Assembly: GCA_963682175.1 (NCBI GenBank)
Contig: OY821772.1
Span: forward strand, 14,624,743-14,688,742
Direction: 5' to 3'
From: Triglochin maritima
Taxonomy: Eukaryota; Streptophyta; Magnoliopsida; Alismatales; Juncaginaceae
Length of the DNA: 64,000 bases
Made by a program: the position numbers and the translations under genes. Shown here in pieces: positions 54,916 through 64,000 of this stretch (position 1 is its first letter; each line of letters opens with the position of its first letter). The notes below the pieces were generated by a model. The model saw nothing but the letters and a program-made list of their open reading frames with translations, ran no database searches and was not told the origin of the DNA.

Positions 54916-56299
54916 TGGAGAAGTAACAACCTGTACATTAAAAAAATTTAGCCCATTGATGACATGATTTAATTGATATTGGATGAACTATCAAAAGTAG
55001 GTATAAATTCAAAATCAACAGGCAAATCCAGCAATGACTGGAATAATAAAGTACAGTGCTTTTGTAGACAATTTTCTTCAGTGGCTTCTGCAGTACTTGA
55101 CAAGAACCTTGACAACCCAATAAAATCCACAAACTCACACAAACACGAAATGCATAAGGTCAAATCAAATTATAGCTCCTTTAGGGATAACATAGAAATA
55201 GAGTAAATATAATATTAAATAACAATTTGACAATAATTGCATTTGTTTTCATGCTATGAGTTGTACCTATGCATACAGCATACCCATTATCATATTGAGT
55301 CATTGACTGCCCTATGCATGTCAAGTTTCGATTAAAGTTGTCGTGTGTACGAAATGGAACCACATCAGTGCATTTTCGAATTACCACAAGATTGTCCAAT
55401 TGTTAGTTAAAAGAATCCCAATCTACTCAAACAGTATGACATCCCACATAAATCAATCTAAAAGATTAAACGGTGAGTCTTTTACATCAACACGATAAAA
55501 TTTAGATCATCGTATCCAATGAGTAGCTTGAATACCAAAAAACATACTTAAACCAATATGCTATTAACCAACTTATGCAAGCCCAAAAGCTAGCATCAGA
55601 TGCTTGCACCGCAATATGACCAACTACCACAATCATGACAACAGGACAAAATAAAACACCAACCAACAATTGACGAAACATTGCCAAGGAAATAGCCTCA
55701 AGGCACCTTATCATGGACATTGCAGTAAAAAATACAAGCAAGTAAAGCTTTCCTTACATACTTCATCAGATTGTCTTAAGTCTTAACATTCACTACTTTA
55801 AATGCACACAACTAGAGTAATTTAAGAAGATAGCAGCAATCATAAATACAAAGCCATGATTTAGACACTAATGTCAACACATTGTCTTGCCTGCAACAAT
55901 CCAAAGGAAATGCATTTCCAAACATGTTTCCATTACAAAAGAAAACATCCAAATGTTCATACTCTTTACAAATTACAATGGGGGGAGAAAATAAAATAAA
56001 GAAAAAAGAAATTAAACAAAATGATCTTAACCACCCCACAAAATTAAAAAAATGAGAATGCCTAATGACTCCAAAACTACATATGAACCCTAAAACCAAC
56101 CTTGCTGACCAAAAACAAAAAAATTAAAAAAACAACCCATAAAACAGAAATTCCTGAAAACAGGAGAATCAGAAAGAACCAATTTTGACAAGACAAACAA
56201 CAAACCCAAAACCAAAAACAAGAAACCCAAAACGAATCCTCCCATTACTTCCCAACAGACCCAAAGCACGACCTCATTGAAGCCCAAAACCGCACTTCA

Positions 56300-56620
56300 C
56301 CTTCCAACGACCAGAAAACGATCTCCGAACTAGAAAGTCTCTCTTTCCTCCGAAACAAGAATTCTCCCGCAAGATTCCAACTGTTATTCTCTTTGAAACC
56401 CGGAGACGAGGCAGTTTCTGAACCGTTCACGCCCGGAGAAAAGATGGCGAGTAAGGGATCGAAAAACCCATCTCGGAATCCCAAATGGAGGATCTGGGGA
56501 GGAGATTGATTCGGGAGCGAAACAACGAGCCAATTTTTTTCTTCGCGAGATAAAAAGAGAAAATAATGGAAGGGAAAAAAGAGTTCGGGGATTGTTAATG
56601 TTTGTTTGATGTGTCACATA
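56300..56620 (-). promoter_or_regulatory. Probable leader exon and promoter-proximal region of the TLC gene
   Basis: This GC-richer, CT-rich stretch (minus strand) has the look of a 5' untranslated exon; the coding exon 54930-54778 begins with a good acceptor (TGTACAG/GTTG), so an upstream exon must exist. A possible donor, GGAAG/GTGAAG, is at 56301/56300. A TATTTATG-like box lies near 56616-56624. A 79-codon upstream ORF (56484-56245) could be translated but has no support. Transcript data are lacking. Confidence 0.45.
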
Positions 56621-58959
56621 AATAGGGGATTAGTTGTGGACGAGTTTGTGTTATTATCTTCTAATAATTAGTTGGTAGGTTCTTACTCTTACACCCAACC
56701 AATCATGTAGGACCCACTTGACGGGTCTCACTCCTTCTATTTTCTTAAAGAATATATTATTTTTATTCATTGGTGGGATTAATTTTTAATTATTTAAGTT
56801 AGTTGCGTAATCTCATCGACCACCTCTTATTAGGTGCATCTTCATCCCAACCAACTAATCATTTGACCCGTTGAGATGTGTTTCTTGTGTCATTTAGTTT
56901 TTTAGTTGAAGAATATATAATTACATTACATGATTATCGTATTAATTTTGTTTGATAGTTGCTTCAGATGGAAGTTAAATTAGTTCTTAAAATTTAAGTA
57001 CACAAAATGTAAATTATACGAGGTGTGTGCTAGTTATGATTTCTTCATTTCAGGGTCGTAATTCTATACGTCGGTTCCTTGGGATGAGCATTATATTGGT
57101 TCTTAAGACCTAAATGTTAAAAATGTGAAACTGATAAAATAGTAGATGTATCTCAACTCCTGTAAATATAAAAGGTGTGTGCTACCCATGACTCCGAATT
57201 CACAACTTTAGTAACAAGAATTTTATGTTCACAATGTTAGGTGACTTCGTTACCCTAGAAATAAAGATACAATGAAAATACAATATGATTTGAGTATACG
57301 TTATTTTTCTCCGAATCATGTATTCATATTCGATATGAAAGAGCTATGTTGGGAAAATTTACACTTCCATGCAATCTCCCACCACTAAAATCGTTTTTTT
57401 GTTGTTGTAAGAATAATATTATATTTACGATTTCGATATCTCCGACAGGAGGGGAAAAAAGATTTTGAGTTGCGTTATTAGTTATTGGTTATTACATTAC
57501 ACATGTGGTGGGCCCACTCGCTTGATAGAGTTTTTGTTTCTATCTTATCATCATTTGTTGCATGTGATCCTCCATAAAGTTACGACTTTATCAATTGGTG
57601 GTCAATTTCATTATGTTCGGTATTTATTCTTCTACGTCTGCGTAACAAACACGTGTTTTCTGATTTTTGACCATCTTTTAAGTAATGACCCAAAAAAGTC
57701 ACAATAAAATGTGTACAAGAGTAGCAACGTCTACCTTTTTTTTATTTCGCGAAAGAAAGCGAGGTCTAAATACTAAATGTCTTACTTGTAATTCAGTTTG
57801 ATTTTTAGTAGTTTAATAAAAACTTATTAACTCGAAGGGAGAGACGTGGTTTAGGAAAAAATGGTGTCGGTGGAAATTGTGTATTCAGAATTTTAGATCT
57901 GACAATTTTTTCTTGAAATCTTTAAAATTGTGTCGAAATCTGCACTGGGTTGGCACTTGGCAGAAGGGTTTTTTGCATCAAGTTTTCTCTTAAACATCAT
58001 ATTATACACTACTCTTAGTTTTATCTTTATTTTATTTCACGCTTCGAACATTATCTTTTGTTTCCAAATAATCCTTAGTTTGATGGTACTTGTCCTAACA
58101 TAAAAAATAAGCGAGAAATTAAATTGTAATAAAAGGTTTAGTACAAAGTAAACATAATATATGTGCTAGCCATCAAAACAATATAAAAATAATAGAAATT
58201 TCTTTTTTTGTGATAGGTAATAGATATTTACGAGGCAAGTATTTATAGAGAATCGTTCACGCATAAAGTAGACCGCCCCCTTCTGCCATCAAGTAGAATA
58301 GTATAGAAGTTCAACATCATTTCAATTGGTTAAATGTAATCTTATGCATATATTTTGATCATTAGTTTAGCAAATAAAGCGAATATAAATATAGAAGTAA
58401 ATATAAATAATTGAAAGTGAGTTAAATTAAGACATCTTTAACATCTTTGCATTATTTTTATCTCAGTTATATGCATTGGCATCATTTTCGAAATGTGTTT
58501 CTAAGATTTTTTTATATAAATTTTAAAAATTAAGACATTTACATAAAAGTTTTCCCTTATGTTTTGTATAAACAATTACAACTGTCATCGTCGCTTGGAT
58601 CAACATTGCCAATATTATGGCTAATTTCCTTGAAGTTATTCGCGCATCACTAGACGTGCTTCAGCCTACATCATTATCTAGTGCTCTAATGCTTCAGTAT
58701 ATCTGGTGCTCTAATTAACAAGGCTCAATAAAGCTTGGAAGTGGGTTGAATACCAATAGCAAGACTGAGAGCGGTACATCATTATCAACCAACAATATAT
58801 ATAAATTGTTTATTATATGTATGAAGTATGATATGGTATTTTAGGTGCGAAGACTGATCTAAACACAATTCAAACGATTTAAATATTTTAACATTTTTTA
58901 CCATTTCAATTCGGTAAAATGCTTTCTTTAGTGCGTGCTGGATGTAGTGGCATAACGCA
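56621..58959. other. Intergenic, AT-rich, no gene seen
   Basis: The stretch between the TLC promoter and the hAT element has no ORF with recognisable motifs and no repeat found elsewhere in the window. The ORF 57465-57707 is low-confidence and not annotated. A diverged small transposon could be missed. Confidence 0.5.
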
Positions 58960-59590
58960 CTACTAAGCTCTGTTTCAAAAATCGGACCGAACCAGCGGTC
59001 GGACCGGGTTGGACCGTGAACCGGTAGCAAACCGGTCGGTTCGGTCAAAAAACCGGATTCTCTCGTGAACCGGAGTGAACCGAAGAAAACCGAAAAAACC
59101 GATCGAACCGATCGGTTTTTTCAGTTTGGTCGAACCGAAAAAACCAGTTTTTTTCAATTTAAACAAAATTTGGTTTTTATTGTTTTATTTTTTGTTCAAT
59201 TTTGACCCAAATTCTAAGATTTTTACTTTTACTACTCCTTCCCCAACCCCTCAACACACCTCCACCCTCGCGATCTCCACCGGTCCACCCCTCATCGCAC
59301 CGCCACCGCTCGTGATCTCCACCAAGGCCGGCAGACCGGCGGATCTCTAGGACAGTCTACCACCACTACTGCTTTAGATGTTGAAGTAAATGTTTGTTCA
59401 TTTGTTAGAAGAAAGACTAATATTACTTAGTTACATGTTTGTTCATTTTTTTACTGATTTTAATTAAGTTATTTTACAAATAGATAAATTTTGTTGAATT
59501 GTTCATAGTTTAGGTACTTGGTTATTACTTATTATGTTAAAAAATAATAGGAAAAATCGGTTCAATCGGTCGGACCGTCGGTTGGACCGC

Positions 59591-60971
59591 TGATTGACAT
59601 CATTTCATGCTTATATTTGTATCTTATATCCATTATCTTTCACCTAAACAATGCTATGTTACGAGTTTTATGTTTAGTTTTCAGGAATAAATAGGTTTGA
59701 AGAGATGAAACATAAAAGGACCCAAAAGCTGGGAAAAAGGGCTGGATTGTGAGATTTGGGGACCAAGATGCAAGGGAGAAGGACCTGAACGCCAGACAGA
59801 GGGACCTAAGAGCAAAACAGAATACTTCACACCATCATGGGGAGTATTTTAGCAATTGGATTCGGGTCGGAGCTCCAATATACGAAGTAGATGCATCTAT
59901 GACCACCAAATACACTAAGCAAAACCCGACACAAATTCCAGATGGATCCGGACTTTTTAGACCGCCAATTGGTGGTCACTTTTGGCCTAAATCCGCTAAG
60001 ATTTCTCTGGGTTACGTATTAGTGTGTATTTAGTCCATTGCTGGTATTTGTTTAGTCCCACATCGGGGGATTGTCCCGGATTGTCTTTTTCCATGGCTAT
60101 AAATAGAACTCTTCACCTTCCATTGTAATCACTCCATATTTTAAGTGGCTATTCTTCCTACTAGAAGTGAGGCCTTGAAGCACACACTAAAGTAGGAGGA
60201 TGCTACTTTTAATGTAAGTCATTTTAATACAAGTTTTCTTTATTATGTTGTTTGTTTTATGTTTCTTGTTTTGCTTTGCTTAATCTCATTTCCTTAGTTT
60301 TATTAGCTTAGTTAATATGCTTTCTTTGTTTAGTTTAATAATTAGTGTAATGTTTAGTGAGTAGTTCCATCCCCTTTGGGGGGTGGAGTAGATGTACATA
60401 CATGCATTAGAGAATGAGATGAATGCTTTATTTTTGATGTGTTAATAAAACATGAATGCATGCTTGCTTGTTTAGGATAGAATTTATAACTTGATGAGTT
60501 TTGCCAAAATGATTAGACACCTCTCATGCTTGTTTAGGTTCTGAAATAAACATCTTGCATATGTAAATGTTAATCAACTAAGTTGGTGAATAGATTGATA
60601 GGTTTTGCCACAACATTTAGACACTTCCTATTCATGATAACACCACCTTTATTTGTGCTTAAAGAATGTGTTCAACACCCACCTCTTTGCTTGTGTGCAC
60701 TCACTCCACCCCTTAGGGGTTTTCCCATTTCTGTATTCCAGCATTCTTCCTTTGTTCTTAGCTTAGTTATTATTTCATTGTTTGATTCTTCCTTTCGCAT
60801 TTCCTACTTTTTAGCGTAGTATAGAGTAGAGTAGCATAAACATCTTTCTCCCCCTATTTTTGCCACTTGATTTCGTACAAGCAAGAGGCTACTCACCTCT
60901 CTGAGGACGACCCGTACTTGCCACCGCTTCATCGCGACCGTGCACTTGCGGTTTAATTAAAACGTTCAACA
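59591..60971 (+). mobile_element. Solo LTR of the B family, TSD ACCGC
   Basis: It runs from TGATTGACATC to ACGTTCAACA, 1381 bp, flanked by ACCGC at 59586-59590 and 60972-60976. It is closely similar to both LTRs of element B and carries one palindrome-derived unit (about 59960-59977, one side altered). It inserted into the hAT element, so it is younger than that element. The internal region was lost by LTR recombination. Confidence 0.95.
60054..60105 (+). promoter_or_regulatory. USE plus TATA in the solo LTR
   Basis: AGTCCCACATCG (60054-60065) and TATAAATA (60098-60105) show the same 32-base spacing. Transcription, if any, would run into the right half of the hAT element. Confidence 0.65.
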
Positions 60972-61142
60972 ACCGCCGCTACAGTGTCGGTTTGGTTCAA
61001 CCCTCGGTTCACAAAATGCTGATGTCATGCTGATGTCATCATCGGTTGGACCAGGTTGAACCATCGGTTCGACCACTTTGAACCAAACCGAGTTGTTTTC
61101 GGTTCAATCTTCGGTTTAGTTTTTAAAACATTGCTACTAAGT

Positions 61143-61851
61143 ACTTAGCAACTCAGAAAAAGGAACTTTTAGATAATTATTAAAAGTTGTTGATGAGAGG
61201 GTTCCTCCCACCTAAAAAATAAATTAATGACGGCAAGCAAATCATAAAGGAGAGACTTTGTCACCCATGTTTGGTGACTATATTAATTAGTTCAAAATTC
61301 CTTGGCAACCACAACAAAGTAGACAAAGAATGTGGTTCCCAAGTTAGGGTCTTAATCATCCAATAAATAACAACCTAGAAGCATAAACCTTAATTAAACA
61401 AACCACCTAAGCTTTCATAGTAGTGGTTTTGTGCTGTCAAGTCTGAACTGTTTTTTGCTTGTTTATTCTTCCGCTAAAATGGAAATTTTTAAGATCAAAG
61501 AAAATAACAAGCGGTTTGTGACTTTGTGTTGACAACAAACCTATCAAGATGGAGTTTTTTCATCATAAACCCTAATTTTTGAGAAACTGTTTTTGACGAA
61601 GACATAGTTTTTTTCCACATAGTGGGAGACATGTTTCTTGGGAAGATGCCGACCAAATGGTATCTTCTACTGAATAAAGTCAAAAGGAAAAAGATTTTTA
61701 ACAAAATAATTTAATAACTAAAATAATCTCATCTGATAAGTAAATCAAATTAATTAGTCGAAACACGTATTTGAAGGAATCTTAGATGAGGGCATATCCG
61801 ATGCAACATATATAAGTGCAAGAATGATGTCGTACGTGCAAGATTGTTGGC
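61143..61851. other. Spacer between hAT element and D2, no gene seen
   Basis: AT-rich, without recognisable ORF or repeat. The minus ORF 61495-61704 shows no motif. Confidence 0.5.
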
Positions 61852-61856
61852 TTAAC

Positions 61857-63911
61857 TGAAGGGAATGTGTTCTAAAAGTTTTACTTTTAAATGCCAATTA
61901 TTATGAATTGAATGAGAAATCATTTTGTTCCTTGTTTATGTTATTCGTCTTTTAGAAGTGTTAAGGAAGAGGCTCTTGGTCCTTAACCGTAGAGCTCTAA
62001 AAGATATTGGTTTGCATAAAACAAAAGATATTCGCAATCATGGTAATTAACATGGGACATTAATTACCGAGTTAAGATTGTCGTGTTGGTCATAGATCAT
62101 TGTAGCTCTACAAGTGAGTGACGACACGGGTATGCAAAAGAGGAAAATATTACTTTTGTATACTGAATAGACCTAATAAGTAAAATATTATAGAAATGTG
62201 TTTCTGTGTCATTAATATTTTACTGTGTCTTTGGTCCTTTGATATGAGACTTATATCCGATCGCTTAAGGAGTTCTTAATTAGACTAGTGTATTGAGCTA
62301 TCGATGAGAGTAGTGTAAAGGCATTAGTTGGTTAAGTATAACTTTCGTTGGAGAAGATAGTTAGTCAAAAGATTATCATTGCCCTTCTTAATTGAGTGAT
62401 GATATTAGTGGGCCCCTTGATAAAGCAAAGTTATAATGTGCACAATGTGATTTGAGTTAAGTCACATATTTATAACTAGCTTAAAGAGATCAAGAAATGA
62501 ATACTAAGACAAAGATGACACAATACTACTTTGTGTGTATTCTTAATATCATGAGGCAAGGGACGGACACAAGTGGCACACTCCATCACTAAATGGATCG
62601 GGTTTTGGTTCGAGTGGAATTAAGACATCTAACTAATTGGGAGCTATAATGTGTAGCTAGATACCGCTTATAGCTTGTGATATTAAGCCTTTAATATCAC
62701 TGCCAACTTAGTTTAGATCCTCCCATAGGTCACACCACAAAACTGGGAAACGAGTAAAGGGGATTTTGAGTTCATAAGGATGTGTCGGGTTTCATGTAGA
62801 AAATATGACACATGGGGTGAACGAGCAAAATCAAAGTTATGTTGTGATTAATAACATAATTAGAATCTAAATTAAATTCATATGTGATGTAAATATTATG
62901 GGGTGTAATGATTTATCATTACATAGGATAATATGTTACATAAGGTGTGAATTTACTACTAATCCCGAAATGTCAAATTTTGTAGGGGTTAAACCGAAAT
63001 TTGACAAGTCTGCAAAACAGTGGTCAAACGGTCGACCGGTTAGCAGTAAACGGTCGACCGGTAGGGCACGGTCGACCGGACATGTCTCGACCGATAACAG
63101 GGAATTTTTCATCTGTTCGAACGGTCGACCGAAAGTGATCGGTCGGTCGACCGAACATTGCGATGGAATAGTTCCTGTTACGAACGGTCGACCGAGCTAT
63201 TGAACGGTCGACCGAAACAGGTTCGAGCGGTCGACCGAACCTCCAAAAACGGTCGACCGGTCCAGACGGTTAATGCAGAATTAATTTAAGAATTAATTAG
63301 ATCATGCATGGAATTAGTCCATAATTGATTTAATTCGTGGCTAATATTATTCATTAATAAATAATGGATGGTTAGATGGAATTTTGCATGAAATCATGGG
63401 CAAGAGGTTGCACATGAATAGGTAATTTGGAGAGAACCTATAAATAGAGGTTATCTCATTGCCTTCCTACATCTTAATTAATATTGCTTTTCATGCAAAA
63501 TCTCTCTCCTTAATTCTCCACGAAATTTCCACAAATTCTTAAGTTTAGATTTAGTTTCAAGAGGAGATCTTCTCAAGGAAACTAAAGGGGGTTAGTAGTT
63601 GGATTCTAAACTCTATTGGAGATCGAGAGGCTAGCTCTTCTCTCTCCAATCTCGTTTAGAGTTTGGTGAACACTCGGGGGAATCCGGCGCAGCAACAAGC
63701 ATCAACATTGTCTCCGGATCTTCAAGAAGTTTTAGAGAACTTCTAGGTATGAATTTCGGAGCTCCTTCATGTTTGTTTTAATAGAGTTTTTGAAACTAGT
63801 TTGTTAAAACAAACCGATGCATGCAATAAATTCTAGAAAATTGAAAATTGATCCTTATTATACATGAAAATTCGAAAAATATATATGTATAATTAAACAT
63901 GAAATCCTACA
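61857..63911 (+). mobile_element. Solo LTR D2 with TSD TTAAC
   Basis: It starts TGAAGGGAATGTG and ends AATCCTACA like D1, flanked by TTAAC at 61852-61856 and 63912-63916. It is 2055 bp, some 420 bp longer than D1, largely through the segment around 62760-63300 that contains the palindrome cluster. TATAAATA is at 63439-63446, plus orientation. The ORF 62898-63203 is repeat-derived. No internal region adjoins. Confidence 0.9.
63029..63259 (+). repeat. Nine copies of the palindrome CGGTCGACCG in D2
   Basis: Perfect copies start at 63029, 63051, 63069, 63122, 63144, 63185, 63205, 63228 and 63250, with variable spacers of 8-43 bp and at least one half-site (TCTCGACCGAT). The cluster lies about 180 bp upstream of the TATA box. 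D1 lacks it. The motif is the best form of the CGGTNNACCG palindromes in the C1/C2 LTRs. Confidence 0.9.
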
Positions 63912-63916
63912 TTAAC

Positions 63917-64000
63917 AAAGGTATTTATGGGGAGTTCCTAAACGTCGTCCGTGATTTACTTAAATTGCTCACGTCTTGGACCATTTTGCCCACCCCTTTC
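63917..64000. other. Right edge, no feature seen
   Basis: Only 84 bases follow the D2 target duplication; nothing is recognisable. Confidence 0.4.

Larger units (their letters stand above)
58968..61134 (+). mobile_element. Non-autonomous hAT-type element, 8-bp TSD CTACTAAG, split by a solo LTR
   Basis: The ends are imperfect inverted repeats: CTCTGTTTCAAAAATCGGAC on the left and, inverted, CAATGTTTTAAAAACTAAAC on the right. CTACTAAG flanks both (58960-58967 and 61135-61142), the 8-bp duplication typical of hAT. Without the nested LTR and its TSD the element is 781 bp. Both subterminal regions are packed with GAACCGG/CGGTTCG words, as hAT transposases need subterminal repeats. No transposase is encoded. 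The ORF pair 58975-59166 and 59075-59350 comes from these repeats. Confidence 0.85.

Noticed and set aside
63029..63259. Regularly repeated palindrome cluster as a CRISPR-like array
   Set aside because: The repeat is 10 bp, spacers vary from 8 to 43 bp, and it sits inside a plant LTR with a perfect TSD. There are no cas genes.

Overview
This window is nuclear DNA of a flowering plant, most likely a eudicot (inference). It is AT-rich, carries spliced genes of plant type, and is filled with plant LTR-retrotransposon families: Athila-like Ty3/gypsy elements primed by tRNA-Asp, Sirevirus-like Ty1/copia elements with serial polypurine tracts, and another gypsy. I see no bacterial, organellar or phage feature, no CRISPR array and no convincing RNA gene.

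Layout. Bases 1-5678 are the 3' part of an Athila-like element (A). From 5679 to about 45205 lies one nest. The oldest layer is a gypsy element on the minus strand (G), whose pol is cut into four pieces: RT start 44918-45205, RT middle 33953-34246, RNase H and integrase start 8134-9151, and integrase end 5679-6497. Each interruption is an identifiable insertion, and the pol reading resumes across it: solo LTR D1 (6498-8133, TSD AATAC), Sirevirus C2 (ends at 9152 and 33952, near-TSD GTACA/GTACC) and a three-LTR Athila-like element E (34247-44917, TSD TAGAC). C2 is itself broken by a second Sirevirus C1 (9495-19043) and by an old Athila-like element F (fragments 19044-20702 and 29261-30446). F in turn holds a young full-length element B (20703-29260, TSD GACCC). 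Nesting therefore reaches four levels.

The right third holds the genes. APC11, the RING-H2 subunit of the anaphase-promoting complex, is at 46200-48977 (+) in three coding exons; its first intron looks U12-type. A TLC-domain (TLCD4/TMEM56-like) membrane protein is at 51804-54915 (-) in eight coding exons, converging on APC11. Between them are a LINE remnant (49612-50415) and a 518-bp copy (50416-50933) of the C2/G junction found at 33602-34133. Further right, a 781-bp non-autonomous hAT element (58968-61134, 8-bp TSD) is split by a solo LTR of the A/B/E group, and a second D-family solo LTR (61857-63911) carries nine copies of CGGTCGACCG.

How the parts relate. Elements A, B and E share LTR ends, the tRNA-Asp primer site, two similar G-rich tracts and a gag-like C-terminal region, but none encodes reverse transcriptase or integrase, so they would have to be mobilised in trans. 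B keeps gag and protease with three stops. E keeps one intact 501-codon ORF with a zinc knuckle. A has the same ORF with two stops. Their LTR promoters combine CCAAT-type palindromes, an exact plant snRNA-gene upstream element (GTCCCACATCG) and a TATA box at constant spacing. I found no evidence of a wholly new system; the most unusual items are the chimeric three-LTR element, the snRNA-like LTR promoter, the reduced non-autonomous ORF family and the APC11 intron.
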